Assembly: GCA_054601695.1 (NCBI GenBank)
Contig: BAAHQB010000023.1
Location: forward strand, 124,001-188,000
Source of the DNA: Amorphochlora amoebiformis
Taxonomy: Eukaryota; Cercozoa; Chlorarachniophyceae
Length of the DNA: 64,000 nt
Direction of reading: 5' to 3'
The position numbers and the translations under genes were made by a program. The notes beneath the pieces are model-generated. The model was not told the origin of the DNA, searched no databases, and saw nothing but the letters and a program-made list of their open reading frames with translations. Positions 1 through 63,944 of the stretch are shown here, piece by piece; positions within the stretch are counted from its first letter, which is position 1; each line of letters opens with the position of its first letter.

Positions 1-97
1 CCATATATATCCCAAAATTGGTCTGGTAGATTTTGGCCTGGCATATGTCACGCAAAAAAAATATATGCAACTGCCATCGTCCAGACAATTCCTATGA
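1..97 (+). CDS. Partial exon, possible protein kinase fragment
   Basis: The frame starting at base 2 is open from the window edge and reads PKIGLVDFGLAY, which resembles protein kinase subdomain VII (the DFG metal-binding motif in a K-I-x-L-x-D-F-G-L-A context). A GT donor (GTCACG) follows at 47-48, so the true exon may end at 46; read straight through, the frame stops at 95-97. A DFG motif is not expected about 20 residues from a kinase C terminus, so splicing after base 46 is more likely. No further exon of this gene could be recognised between 47 and 306. It would lie tail to tail with gene A. The call rests on one short motif and is weak. Confidence 0.3.
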   Translation, partial: HIYPKIGLVDFGLAYVTQKKYMQLPSSRQFL

Positions 98-306
98 CGA
101 CCACGAAAGTTATCGTACTAGCCTCAAATGTGTTTCTTTCTACGGTCAGCGGGTGAGATGCCGGAAAAAACTAATATAAAAATTGACGACCTGTATCTAT
201 CACTTGGATGCCAAAAATAGGGCAAGGACAATGTTCACTTGTGATCACTCTTTCACTAGGCAAGTAAGAATGACGCGATGAACAGCAATTCAACCCATTT
301 AAAACA
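98..306. other. Unique sequence without recognised gene
   Basis: Ordinary, non-repetitive sequence lying past the stop codon of gene A (307-309). I see no convincing exon on either strand. It probably holds the 3' UTR of gene A and possibly intron sequence of the gene at the left edge. Confidence 0.4.
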
Positions 307-12489
<12,183 letters not shown>

Positions 12490-12605
12490 CCTGGTCAACT
12501 ATTATTCGTCGACTTACGATAAGCCTTTCCAAGCGAAACGATTTGAGGTATTCTCAGCTCTGATACATAATCAATAAAAAAAAACGTACCACCAACCCGC
12601 AACGC
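12490..12605. promoter_or_regulatory. Divergent promoter region, gene A / HAS1
   Basis: Only 116 bp separate the proposed start codons of gene A (minus) and HAS1 (plus), so the transcription starts and both 5' UTRs must fit here or overlap the genes. There is no clear TATA box; an A9 run (12577-12585) lies just before the HAS1 ATG. The boundaries depend on the less certain first exons of both genes. Confidence 0.45.
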
Positions 12606-13327
12606 ATGGATACGCGCCGACGGAGAAGAGGACATGAAGGTCCCGGGGTGTCCCGGGGGTGTCCCGATGTCCCGACTTTGAAGATTTAGATTCCTAGCCG
12701 ATATTTTAGTTTTATTCGGAAATATTATTAATTTTTGCAATTCACCGAGCAAAGTATGGCGTCCTGCCTTATACAATTGCTTTTTTTTTGGCGCCACTCC
12801 CACCCCCGCAAATAGGGGCAGTTTTAGATGATACTGATCTGTTTTCAGACGAAATGCTGAGGGAACAGTTTCTGGAGAAAACGGCTGAGAACACGGAGAG
12901 GGAAGCAGAGATGCCGGACGGACTGCCTGGGGTTGCGTTTAGCTCGGCAACAAAAACGAAGAAACGACGGAAAAAAAAGAAAAGGACCGCGGTTGCGGGG
13001 ACTGAGAGTACGTACACGTCCTCGGAAGCGACAGGTAGCGATCTTTTGGAGGGAAAGGAAAACGGAGGGCCAAAGAAATTGAAAAAGAGGCGGAAGAGAA
13101 AGTCTTCGGGAAATGACGGGGATTCGACGTCCGCGAAGGAGGTCAAGGGCAGCAAGTCGTCGGAAAAAAAAATTAAGACGAGCAAGGGTGATGAGAGTAA
13201 AGCACTTGAAAGCTCAAGGGAAAAGAAGGGGTAAGATACCAAATTATGTCTGTATATAAATAATACTATATTATATATATATATATATATATGTATATAT
13301 AATATATATATCTATATATATATTATA

Positions 13328-13364
<37 letters not shown>

Positions 13365-14051
13365 CATATATAAAATATGCATATATGTATATATATATAT
13401 GTGTGTGTGTGTATATAATAAATATAAAATATTACAAAAATATATATTAATATATCTATATGCATTTAAAAACTTGTTTGTACACTTATGTATCAATATC
13501 AAGGGGATTTGAGGATCTGCCCACAGAGCTTACCGGGAAAGACAAGGAGTTGGACATGGACTTCGCATCCCTGAAGGTGAAGAATCTGAGATGTTTTAGG
13601 GTCAACAAAATCTTACCGGGTAAAGTCTCGGGATCCATAAGGACACTACAGGAAAACAAGAATTCTCATATCACATTACACACTATGCGTTCGCTTATAT
13701 CAGGTCTCAGAGCAAGTCAAAAACGCAATCGAGGAGTTCGGATTCCCTACCATGACGAGGGTGCAGGTCGCTTTGAGTGGTTAGGGTTAGCGGGCGAAGT
13801 TGGGATGGAATTTAGCGGAGGTGTGGGGTAGCGTTGGGTCTGGGGTAATGTGGGTAGCATGAAATACGACCTCCAACCCTATTGAAATGCAGGCCATGTG
13901 TATCCCCCCGTTGCTAGCTGGGAATGACATCGTCGCGCAGGTAAAACGATGTGCCAAGCTTACATATGTGTGTGTAATATGTGTGTGTATATATGTGTGT
14001 GTAATATACATATACAAACTCATACACACATACTTATATAATATATATATA

Positions 14052-14098
<47 letters not shown>

Positions 14099-14158
14099 AA
14101 TGTATGTGCATATATACACATGTACATATATATATATATATATATGTGTATATATATA

Positions 14159-14212
<54 letters not shown>

Positions 14213-14306
14213 AAATATATATATATATTATATATATTCATATGTATATAATATATAGATATATATGTTCATATGTACATGTAATAATTATATATGTATA
14301 TATACC

Positions 14307-14359
<53 letters not shown>

Positions 14360-14817
14360 CATATATATATATAATATATATATATATATATGTATATATA
14401 TTCCCAAACAACACACATGTCAGCACACATGTAATATTTAGGCTAAGACCGGATCTGGAAAGACCTTGGCGTTCATGATTCCCTCCGCCGAACTCCTAGT
14501 GGCTGCCCAATTCAAGCCAAGGTGAGCTGAAGAAATGTTAATATGTAGCAACCTGGAAGAAGATGTAAATACGTAGTATTTTGTACTCTGAAAAGCATAC
14601 AGCTGGCCATGTAAGTAAGTATGTACATAAGTATTACAATACTAGAACTATTTATGATCCCTATATGCCCTTACACAAACGCCCGAAACTCTCAGGTACA
14701 TATTCGTACTGCCCACATGTTCCCTGCAACAAACACCAATGTACATATTTCCACGACAAGTATGTGATCCCCAGGCCATTTATATCCATGAATATATGAC
14801 TGTATAAGCATATATTA

Positions 14818-14897
<80 letters not shown>

Positions 14898-14898
14898 A

Positions 14899-14943
<45 letters not shown>

Positions 14944-15002
14944 TATATATATTATATGTGTATATATTATGTATATATAAATTAATATATATATATATAT
15001 AT

Positions 15003-15034
<32 letters not shown>

Positions 15035-15251
15035 TTATAAATATATATTAAAGGAACGGTACAGGGGTGCTGGTTATCACTCCTACGAGGGAGCTCGCAC
15101 TTCAGATCTACGGGGTATATCAGTGTTATTATGTAAATGTATAATTGATAAATATACATGTGTACTAGAAGTGTATCTTACATGCATATGGTACTCATAT
15201 TACTTATAGTACAATGATAAAAAGTGTTTACTATTGTAGTATATGTGTATG

Positions 15252-15314
<63 letters not shown>

Positions 15315-16023
15315 TTCTTATTGGAAAACACAATACCTGCATATGTTACTCATATTATAGTTATAATACAATGATAATAAGTGTTGTTACTATTGTACTA
15401 TATATAATTAAAAAAACACAATTTGTCATTTCATGCATACAATATTCTGTTATGTAGATTACATATAGTATATAGAATTGAAAACACATAATTTTTCATT
15501 TCATGTTTACAATATTTTGATGTCTAAGTTACATATTATCGTTCATAACAGGTCACCAAAGAACTCCTCAAGTACTGCAGCCAAACCTTCGGGTAAGCCC
15601 CCACTCCCCAATCCTCTCCTCCCGTCCAATTTTCTCCCCGTCTCTCCCTTCAATGTGCAAAAACTAAACTAGCCACCATGCCCGCTCATATGATAAAGGA
15701 ACACGTAACCACAGAATCGTGATCGGAGGCAACAATCGGCGCATGGAAGCCGAGAAGCTGCAGAAGGGCTCTAACCTCTTGATCTCGACCCCGGGACGCC
15801 TCCTCGACCACCTACAAAACACGAGGGGGTCTGGCTGTTAACCGTCTATTCTAACATGTTTCAGTCAATATATGCGTAGATGTTTCTAAAGGTCAATATG
15901 ATATCTTGTGTTCAGATTTGTGTTTAAGAACCTGCTCGCGCTCGTGATTGATGAGGCAGACCGGATTTTGGAGGTATCGGATCACGTAGCACATGCATCT
16001 ATGTATATATATATATATATATG

Positions 16024-16054
<31 letters not shown>

Positions 16055-16126
16055 AAAATATATATATATATATATTACATGAGTATGTATATTATTAACA
16101 TAAATAGGTACGTAATAAATATATAC

Positions 16127-16169
<43 letters not shown>

Positions 16170-16259
16170 TATATATTTATATATGTATATATATAATATA
16201 TACATATATATATATATATATGTGTGTGTGTGCGTGTGTGTGTGTGTGTGCGTGTATGT

Positions 16260-16313
<54 letters not shown>

Positions 16314-16408
16314 AATATTAATATATAAATAAATATTAATTTTATATGTATATATATATATATAATATATATATATATATTGATTAATATATCTAAATAT
16401 ATATAAAT

Positions 16409-16439
<31 letters not shown>

Positions 16440-17079
16440 GTAAATAAATAAATATTATTTACATATGTATACATCTAAATAATATTGCGTTATACTTTAT
16501 TGTATTGTATTGTTTTGTATTACATTACATGTGTACATTTATATATATATATATATATATATATGTACAGAAATGTATATATGTATATTACACAAAGCTC
16601 GGAAATATGCGCACAGATTGGATTCGAGGAGGAACTTCGAGAAATCATCAAGATTCTCCCTCGTAATCGCCAAACCATGCTTTTCTCCGCCACCCAAACC
16701 AAAAACGTCAAGGTTCACCTTCCGTCCTAACATCCTTGCGTTCCTCAAAACCTTCTGTATAGATTCATGGAAACTCTCTGCCATTCACTCAAGGGCAGCT
16801 CGGGTGTAAATGGGGTGAGAGTATGGGAGGGAGAAACGGTTCCGAAACAAAGAAATTGCCTGATTTGGTGCGGTATTGCTTAGGATATTGCCAGGGTGTC
16901 AGCGCGACAAGGGAAGGCGCCACTGCTAATTAGTGCGGACAAGGGTGAGCATGTATTCTTGTGTGTATTATACGGATGTGTTTTTGTTATTATTATTTAT
17001 ATCAATATTACCATTATTTATGTATTTATATCTGTACATAAACTTGTGTGTGTGATTTTGAATAGTCAAATATGTATAA

Positions 17080-17117
<38 letters not shown>

Positions 17118-17403
17118 TTGTGTGTGTGTATGTATATATGTATATATATTATATGCGTGTGTATGTACACATAAATATACATATGTATATTTAAGTTGAA
17201 TAACTATGAAGGTAACGAGCCAAGCACGGTGATGACGCTGGAGCAAGGATACGTCATCTGCCCTTCGGAGCAGCGGTATATATAATACAATCGCACACTA
17301 TATGTACACATATGCATAGGGAATAATGTATACATGTATGTATATTATATATATACATATTTATGTATACATATATTTATATATATATATACATATGTGT
17401 GTG

Positions 17404-17476
<73 letters not shown>

Positions 17477-17538
17477 ATGTATACACATGTTGAAAATGTA
17501 AATTTGTAAAAACACACATCAATAATATAGTATATATG

Positions 17539-17585
<47 letters not shown>

Positions 17586-17990
17586 GTATAAATATACATA
17601 CCTCTTTATCAAATTCATCATCTTGGCACAAACACATACATACATTCATATTCCAGCTTTCTCCTCCTCTTCACATTCCTAAAGCGCAACCGTAAGAAGA
17701 AAATCATTGTCTTCCTCTCCACCTGTGCCGCCGTAACTCCAACCCTAACTCTAATTCCAACCCCACTGGCCCCTACCATCTTCTTCACTTGCGGAGAAGT
17801 CAGCTGGGTCAAACAGGTCCTAACGTCGATTCTTACTAGGTGAAATTCTATGGGGAGCTCTTGAATTATATAGATATTCCCGTTCTCGACCTCCACGGAC
17901 AGCAAAAGCAGAAGAAGAGAACGACGACTTTTTTCGAGTGCTGATACATATCAAATATAGTACATACACAAATACACACATATATATACA

Positions 17991-18034
<44 letters not shown>

Positions 18035-18073
18035 CATACCTATATATGCATATAATATACATATATGTATATG

Positions 18074-18120
<47 letters not shown>

Positions 18121-18191
18121 TGTGTGTGTGTCAATTAATACATAATATTTACATATACACGCCTTTTATAAACATGGACATACATACACAC

Positions 18192-18249
<58 letters not shown>

Positions 18250-18514
18250 ACATATAATATATATAACGTACATGTATATATAGATATATATATATATAAA
18301 CTATATGTATATAAACATACATATATATAAATGTATGTATACATATATGTAGAGAGAGAGTACACACCCGGATGTACACATAAGATATGAATATATATAT
18401 ATATATTTATACACATGTATATACATATGTACATATATCTATATATAAAATATATATAATATACATATATATAGTATGTGCGCGCACACATAAATATATA
18501 TACCATATATAGGT

Positions 18515-18558
<44 letters not shown>

Positions 18559-18610
18559 ATTTACATATCCTATATAATATAATACATACGTATATCCATG
18601 ATTATACATA

Positions 18611-18650
<40 letters not shown>

Positions 18651-18818
18651 TGTATATATATATATACATATATTTATATGCATATATATGCGTGTGTGTG
18701 TGTATATATATAGTGTATGTACCCGTCCATATAACATCTGCATATTTCATAAAATAACGCAGATTCTCAAACGCAGACCATGGGACCCTCATCTGTACCG
18801 ATATCGCTGCCCGCGGTT

Positions 18819-18867
<49 letters not shown>

Positions 18868-19048
18868 GTCCCCAACCAGGCCTAGACTTTCCTGCAGTCG
18901 ACTGGATCATCCAATTCGACCCTGCCTCAGATCCAACCGACTACATCCACAGGTTATCCAATCTAAACCATCTATTACAATGGAGATCATCGTGGAAATA
19001 TACACATATATATATATACATATACAATGGAGATCATCGTGGAAATAT

Positions 19049-19092
<44 letters not shown>

Positions 19093-19598
19093 AATATATA
19101 TGTATGTGTATATAAAATGTATATATGTAAGAATATATATATACCATATCTACGATAAACTTACATATATATTTGTATAAATACATTTAAAATGTATGAT
19201 ATTATTTCAAACTTACATATTATATTATAAGAAATACAGAGAGCTTAGTTTGCACGAAATTTTACACATATTCAATGCGTCTGTTTTTTACCTGAATACA
19301 CATTTGTATAGTTTTAATTCATACTTATATATATATGTACATATATACTCAAAACATTTAAAAGGGTCGGACGCACAGCTCGCGGTGTAGGAACTAGCGG
19401 TAGGGCTCTCCTGTTTCTGCTTCCATCGGAGCTAGGCTTCCTCAAATACCTAAAGCAGCGCAAGATCCCCATTAACGAATACGAATTTCCGCAAAACAAG
19501 GTCGACTCCCCGTTTAAGTTTCGCTTTCCATGATTTCACAGCTTGTTTTGTGCGCTTGTATGTACGTGTGTATGTAGGTATATGCATGTATATATAAG

Positions 19599-19639
<41 letters not shown>

Positions 19640-19910
19640 CATACACATATGTACATATATATATATATATACATACATATATATATATATGGATGTATAT
19701 ATTATATATATATATATAATATAGAAATATATAGAAATTGATGTGCATGTACATATATATATAGGTATCTGTATATTAAATACATGTATATATATATATA
19801 TATATATACGTATATATGTATATATTAACAATATATATATATATAGAAATACACATAGAAATAGATGTATATGTACATATATGTTGGTATCTGTATATTA
19901 AATATTATAC

Positions 19911-19955
<45 letters not shown>

Positions 19956-19966
19956 ATATGTATATA

Positions 19967-20012
<46 letters not shown>

Positions 20013-20023
20013 ATATGTATATA

Positions 20024-20063
<40 letters not shown>

Positions 20064-20469
20064 TATATGCATGTAATATATCTATTATATACTTAGATAT
20101 GTATACATCGTCAGATTGCGAAGGTCCAAGCCCAACTCGAGCAGCTCATCTCCAAGAATCACTTCCTCTACAATGCAGCCCGCGAGGCCTACCGGTCATA
20201 CATGCAGGGTTACGCGCAGCACAAGCTCAAACACATATTCGATGTCCATCAGCTGGATATGCTTAAAGTTGCCAAATCTTTTGGATTTACTGTACCGCCT
20301 AAGGTGAAAATCAGGAAAAATTATCTTTCATTTCATGCTTGGATAATGTTCGCATATGTCAATATTTGAAATGCACGTATAAATATAGCATACATGTGTG
20401 AATATGTGTATATATATTTGTATAACATAGTGTGTAGGAATACTACATATATATATATACCTCTACATA

Positions 20470-20503
<34 letters not shown>

Positions 20504-20778
20504 AGTATGTATATTGATAACGTATACACATATGTACGCAAATGTATAACGTATGAATTTGGATAATGTATAAATGCATGTATGCATAATCTAAATAATT
20601 ACGTAAAAAAAATACATGTATATGAATACGAATATTATATTATATATATATATATATATATACGTATATCTATATATATTATATATATATATGTATATAC
20701 ATATATATATATATATATATATAAATATATACATATATATATATATATATATATGTATATATGTACATGTATATGTAC

Positions 20779-20810
<32 letters not shown>

Positions 20811-20868
20811 TTAAATATATGTTTATATACATTTTGTGTCTGTGTGTAATTATAGAGTTTTCATATGC

Positions 20869-20917
<49 letters not shown>

Positions 20918-21003
20918 GTATTATTTATGTGACTAAATAAGAGTATGTGTTATATATGTATATGTATATGTGTATATATATAATACATATATGTATGTAT
21001 CAC

Positions 21004-21048
<45 letters not shown>

Positions 21049-21077
21049 CACATCATATATATATGTATGTATATGCA

Positions 21078-21130
<53 letters not shown>

Positions 21131-21292
21131 GTATACATATACATATATATATATGTGTGTATATATACATGTACAAAAATAGATATAACATATATATATA
21201 TATATATATATACATATTAAAATATGAATGCATACTGAACATAAAGGAATATATACATATACATACATATATATATATATATATAAAAAAAA

Positions 21293-21346
<54 letters not shown>

Positions 21347-21570
21347 GTGTGTGTATACAATATATATATGTGTATATACATATAATATATACTTTTACAA
21401 AAATTAAATAACAGATGGAATTAACATGACAAATCTATTAGGTTCACTTAAAAATTTCTTTAAAGAAACGCTTGGGAAAGCAGAAGGTCAAGGGCGGGGG
21501 CAAGCATGGCTTCGGCGAAGACAACCCGTACGGTCGCCCTGCTCTTGACAAGCGGCAGTGGTCTCGATAG
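12606..21570 (+). CDS. HAS1: ATP-dependent RNA helicase HAS1/DDX18
   Basis: A nucleolar DEAD-box helicase that remodels pre-rRNA in 40S and 60S assembly. Exons: 12606-12639, 12816-13230, 13504-13576, 13704-13766, 13893-13940, 14442-14521, 15054-15114, 15552-15592, 15715-15828, 15916-15973, 16617-16712, 16884-16944, 17212-17275, 17657-17732, 17840-17937, 18763-18815, 18880-18952, 19365-19500, 20115-20303, 21466-21570; 645 aa. Visible: Lys-rich acidic/basic N-terminal tail; Q motif [11 protein letters not shown]; motif I AKTGSGKT; Ia PTREL; Ib TPGR; II VIDEAD; III SAT; V ARGLD; VI HRVGRTAR; then the family C-terminal segment ([17 protein letters not shown]) ending QWSR-stop. Every junction keeps phase. 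All catalytic motifs are intact, so the gene looks functional. The first exon ([11 protein letters not shown]) is only phase-supported; the in-frame ATG at 12854 is the fallback start. Several donors are weak (GTCTGG, GTTCAC, GTGCTG), yet conservation fixes them. Identity is firm. Confidence 0.95.
13231..13503. repeat. (TA)n-filled intron of HAS1
   Basis: Intron between the N-terminal tail exon and the Q-motif exons, mostly TA microsatellite with a (TG)n stretch. Confidence 0.85.
13941..15053. repeat. Two HAS1 introns rich in (TA)n
   Basis: Introns 13941-14441 and 14522-15053 flank the Walker A exon (14442-14521). Both are mostly TA; 14530-14815 is unique sequence with no recognised exon. 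Confidence 0.85.
15115..15551. repeat. HAS1 intron with diverged direct duplications
   Basis: Besides a TA block at 15240-15310, two phrases are each present twice in diverged form: a CATATGGTACTCATATTA/ACAATGATAA segment at about 15180 and 15340, and an AACACAATTTGTCATTTCAT segment at about 15414 and 15482. This suggests local tandem duplication followed by decay. Confidence 0.6.
15974..16616. repeat. HAS1 intron rich in (TA)n
   Basis: Intron after the DEAD exon: TA repeats with a (GT)n tract at 16220-16260. Confidence 0.85.
17276..17656. repeat. HAS1 intron rich in (TA)n
   Basis: TA repeat intron between the exon ending CPSEQ and the exon beginning [10 protein letters not shown]. Confidence 0.85.
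17938..18762. repeat. HAS1 intron rich in (TA)n
   Basis: TA repeat intron with short unique islands, between the exons carrying [10 protein letters not shown] and [12 protein letters not shown]. Confidence 0.85.
18977..19060. repeat. 47-bp tandem duplication next to a HAS1 donor
   Basis: The phrase ACAATGGAGATCATCGTGGA plus the following TA run occurs twice, at about 18977 and 19024, starting 25 bp after the donor of the exon 18880-18952. The copies are near identical, so the event is recent. The rest of the intron to 19364 is TA-rich and A/T-rich sequence. Confidence 0.75.
19501..21465. repeat. Last HAS1 introns, (TA)n with duplicated phrases
   Basis: Introns 19501-20114 and 20304-21465 around the exon for the C-terminal extension. 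A phrase containing GGTATCTGTATATTAAATA is repeated (about 19764 and 19886). Otherwise TA blocks; no other exon is supported. Confidence 0.85.
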
Positions 21571-21719
21571 CCGATTGCAAGAGTCTGTCATGCATATGGC
21601 GTCAATTACAAAATTTCAACGGTCTAATTCATTACGAGTTCGTGTACATTCTCTACTCATGATATTGAAAATATGTCATACATATATATTATAAACTATG
21701 ATACATATATTTATGTATG

Positions 21720-21757
<38 letters not shown>

Positions 21758-21783
21758 TTTTATGAAATGAACCGAATCTTATC

Positions 21784-21818
<35 letters not shown>

Positions 21819-22096
21819 AGAACAAATGATTAACTTGCGCCGATACTTGAAGGCAATTTATAAATACATTTATCATTACGGCTTGATCGCGTAGTGTGTG
21901 CACGCGTATAATCTGGATAATTTATTATCGCTGTCATGATATTCATGATACAAAGTTATTATAAGTGATGATAATTGTAAATCACGGTAAATATATTATT
22001 TTACTGTGTTCAATTGTAATTGACAGTAATCGATCATCGATGATAAATAGTACATGACGGAAGGTTCTACTTTCAGCTGTGCAACTGTGTGCCTCA
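21571..22096. other. Tail-to-tail intergenic region, HAS1 / RLP24
   Basis: 526 bp between two convergent stop codons. Contains two short TA runs (21726-21754 and 21788-21814) and AT-rich sequence with several ATGATA/TGATAAT motifs. No gene seen; both 3' UTRs must lie here. Confidence 0.6.
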
Positions 22097-22646
22097 CTAC
22101 AAATCCTCCAGATCCATAGTGTTTTTCTCCTCCACTTTTGCCCTCTCCTTGAGCTCGATAGATTTCTTGACCAACGGGGAAACAACGAGGTGGATATCCC
22201 GCTTGATCTCGGCCCTGGCCTGCTTGTTCTGGATGATCCTGGCTATCTGTAGTCGCTTCTCCTTAAAGCGCTGTTTTTTGTTGGCCTCGATCTCCTCGAC
22301 CTTCTTCATGGCCTTAAGAGTCTTGAACATGAGCTCTCGGTCGTACTTGACGGGGACGTTTCGCCTCTTCTCGAAATCAAATACGGAATCCTTGGCGAGT
22401 TCTTTGCCATGTGTCTTCCTATATGCCTTGGTCCAACGGACTTTCCTAGGGTTGCGCTTCTGCTTGAAATTTCTATGACACTTTGATCGGCAGAACCGAA
22501 ACACCTTACTATCATTCCGCACAAACATAATTCCATGCCCTGGATAGATCGTGCTCGAGCAGAAATAGCATTTTTCGAGCCGCTGAAAAGCAAAAAAGGG
22601 GCATGTCAGACCTCAAACTTGACGCACGACACACACGTCCCACCAT
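22097..22646 (-). CDS. RLP24: Ribosome biogenesis protein RLP24 (RSL24D1)
   Basis: A placeholder for ribosomal protein eL24 on pre-60S particles; in yeast it recruits the AAA ATPase Drg1 and is swapped for eL24 in the cytoplasm. Exons 22646-22644 (the ATG alone) and 22582-22097; 162 aa. The N terminus [20 protein letters not shown] and the later FRFCRSKC give the four-cysteine zinc finger (C-x2-C ... C-x3-C). [23 protein letters not shown]-like [16 protein letters not shown] and the Lys/Glu-rich helical C terminus are all typical of the family, and length is usual. The intron after ATG is 61 bp, starts GTGGGA and ends TTTTCAG, and lacks TA repeats. Without it no ATG precedes the conserved RLEKCYFC in frame. 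Placed head to head with KRR1, 65 bp between start codons. Confidence 0.94.
22583..22643 (-). other. Intron splitting the RLP24 start codon from the body
   Basis: 61-bp GT-AG intron placed directly after the ATG. The exon before it codes for methionine only. The next codon is CGG (Arg2), matching the MRxEKCYFC start of the family. Confidence 0.7.
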
Positions 22647-22711
22647 GGTCGGCGATTATTTCGGAGATTTAATTTTGTACTTTTCGCGCATATCAAAAGA
22701 AAAAAGCGTCT
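22647..22711. promoter_or_regulatory. 65-bp divergent promoter, RLP24 / KRR1
   Basis: The whole space between the start codons of two ribosome-assembly genes. It contains ATTTAATTTTGTAC and ATATCAAAAGAAAAAAG on the plus strand, but no TATA box that I would defend. Any shared control element for the pair must sit here or inside the genes. Confidence 0.6.
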
Positions 22712-29781
<7,070 letters not shown>

Positions 29782-30234
29782 GCTACTGTCGGATGGATGA
29801 TGATAATGGATCTGCCTTAAACATTAGATAGGATGTAGAATTGTGGAGCTTTCATGAGCCCAGAGCCAGAATTAATTATTATTGAAATTGTAAGAATTAC
29901 TAGAATACCGACATTTTGCCTTCATACATACACTACTAGATTATTCATGGAATATTACTGCTAGTCATGTAGTAGTATAAATCGTGATACATAGTGTACT
30001 ACACGGTATTACATCAGACATATCATAGTATCATCCATTATCGATGCAAGGGTAGCCGGATCGTAGTAAATGATTTGTTTGAATTAATATAAATCTAGAA
30101 ATGTAGTTGCGCACATCTGTAGTCAGCTAACTTCACATGCCTCGGAATTAATTCGAATCATCGCCAATGCCAAGGTTTAACTGCCTGTTTAGCTCTTCTC
30201 TCTGTGATATATGAAGTTGTAATGATATATATTA

Positions 30235-30266
<32 letters not shown>

Positions 30267-30427
30267 CATATATATGTATAATATACATATATATATATAT
30301 ATATGTATATATATACACACATATATATATGTATATATATATACATATATGTATATATATATATAATATATATAAGTATATATATATATATGTAAATATA
30401 TAATATAAATATATAATACACACACAC

Positions 30428-30471
<44 letters not shown>

Positions 30472-30564
30472 CATACATAATTATAAATTTAGTACACGAA
30501 TAATACACACATATATATATATATATAATATATATATATATACACGTATTATATATGTATATGT

Positions 30565-30604
<40 letters not shown>

Positions 30605-30715
30605 GTATATGTGTATATGTATGTATGTATGTATGTATATATATATATATATATATAACATATATGTATATTAAATACACACTAATATGTGTACGAAAAT
30701 ACATACATATTTTTA
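29782..30715. other. KRR1 downstream region
   Basis: Unique AT-rich sequence to about 30220 (3' UTR and spacer, no coding signal), then TA repeat to 30660. Confidence 0.6.
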
Positions 30716-30719
30716 TACT

Positions 30720-31122
30720 GGGATCAGGGTAGAGAGTTACGGTTAGGATCAAGGTTACGATTAGGGATAATTCAGAGTATGGCTAGGGTTAAGGATTAAG
30801 ATTAGACAAGGTTAGGGTTAGATTTAAGCTTAAGGCTAGGGTTAAGATTAGGGTTAGGGTTAGGGGTAGGATTAAGATTAGAGTTAGAGTTAGGGTTAGG
30901 GGTAGGATTAAGGTTAGAGTTAGGGTTAGGGTTAGGGGTAGGATTAAGATTAGAGTTAGGGTTAGGGTTAGGGTCAAGGTTAGGGTTTGGGGAGGATAAG
31001 GTTGCGTTAGAGTTAGGGCTAGGATAAGGTTTGAGTAGGGTTAGGGTTAGGTTTAACGGGTGGAGGGTGGGTTGGGTTAGGGTTGGGTTGGGGTTAGCGT
31101 TAAGGTGAGGTTAGGGTTAGAG
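30720..31122 (+). repeat. Interstitial telomere-like array (intergenic)
   Basis: About 400 bp of degenerate GGGTTA repeats (GGGTTAGGGTTAGGGGTAGG and variants such as GTTAGAGTTAGGG) between the convergent KRR1 and gene B. A higher-order unit of roughly 56 bp (GGGGTAGGATTAAGATTAGA start) is repeated about three times. Too diverged to be a working telomere. Confidence 0.85.
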
Positions 31123-31196
31123 GATACTTATACCCATATATTATCTAGATTATATATCATATATATAATAAATATCATATATATATATATAATATA

Positions 31197-31253
<57 letters not shown>

Positions 31254-31271
31254 GAGTAACATACACACACG

Positions 31272-31306
<35 letters not shown>

Positions 31307-31421
31307 GTATATAAACATACATACGTATATGTATTCATACATGTATACATACATGTATGTGTACATATATGTGTATATATATTATATATGTATGTATGTA
31401 TATTAGGTATTAGAAATTGTA

Positions 31422-44933
<13,512 letters not shown>

Positions 44934-45146
44934 TTCTCAAAAGGGTCTCCCGCCTAATTTAATTCTGGGTTCCGGGTGACAGAGGGGCGTGTCACTAGGG
45001 TGACATAATGACTGACAATCCGGCAGACCGATTCGTGGCAAGGAATGGATGATCTTCACGGATCGGAAAACCGGTGAGATTTGCATCTATTCATCTCCCC
45101 CAATCTCGATACATAAAGGCCAGGGGGGTCGTCTTGGCGCGTAAAC
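44934..45146. promoter_or_regulatory. Divergent promoter region, gene B / gene C
   Basis: 213 bp between the two proposed start codons. It holds CCTAATTTAATTCTG (compare ATTTAATTTTG in the RLP24/KRR1 promoter), a repeated GGGTGACA (44975 and 44998) and an inverted GTGTCAC between them. No TATA box. The frame giving GKEWMIFTDRKTG at 45040-45074 is open, but no start or phase links it to gene C. Confidence 0.45.

Positions 45147-63944
<18,798 letters not shown>

Noticed and set aside
12495-12814. Minus-strand frame of about 100 codons opposite the HAS1 start
   Set aside because: It overlaps the HAS1 5' exons, has no natural ATG start at its left and ends within the promoter; it looks like a shadow.
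30720-31122. Possible true chromosome end
   Set aside because: The repeats are degenerate and flanked on both sides by genes, so this is an interstitial array.
45027-45074. Possible exon GKEWMIFTDRKTG before gene C
   Set aside because: Ends at a good GTGAGA donor, but its phase does not fit the next exon and no start codon leads into it.
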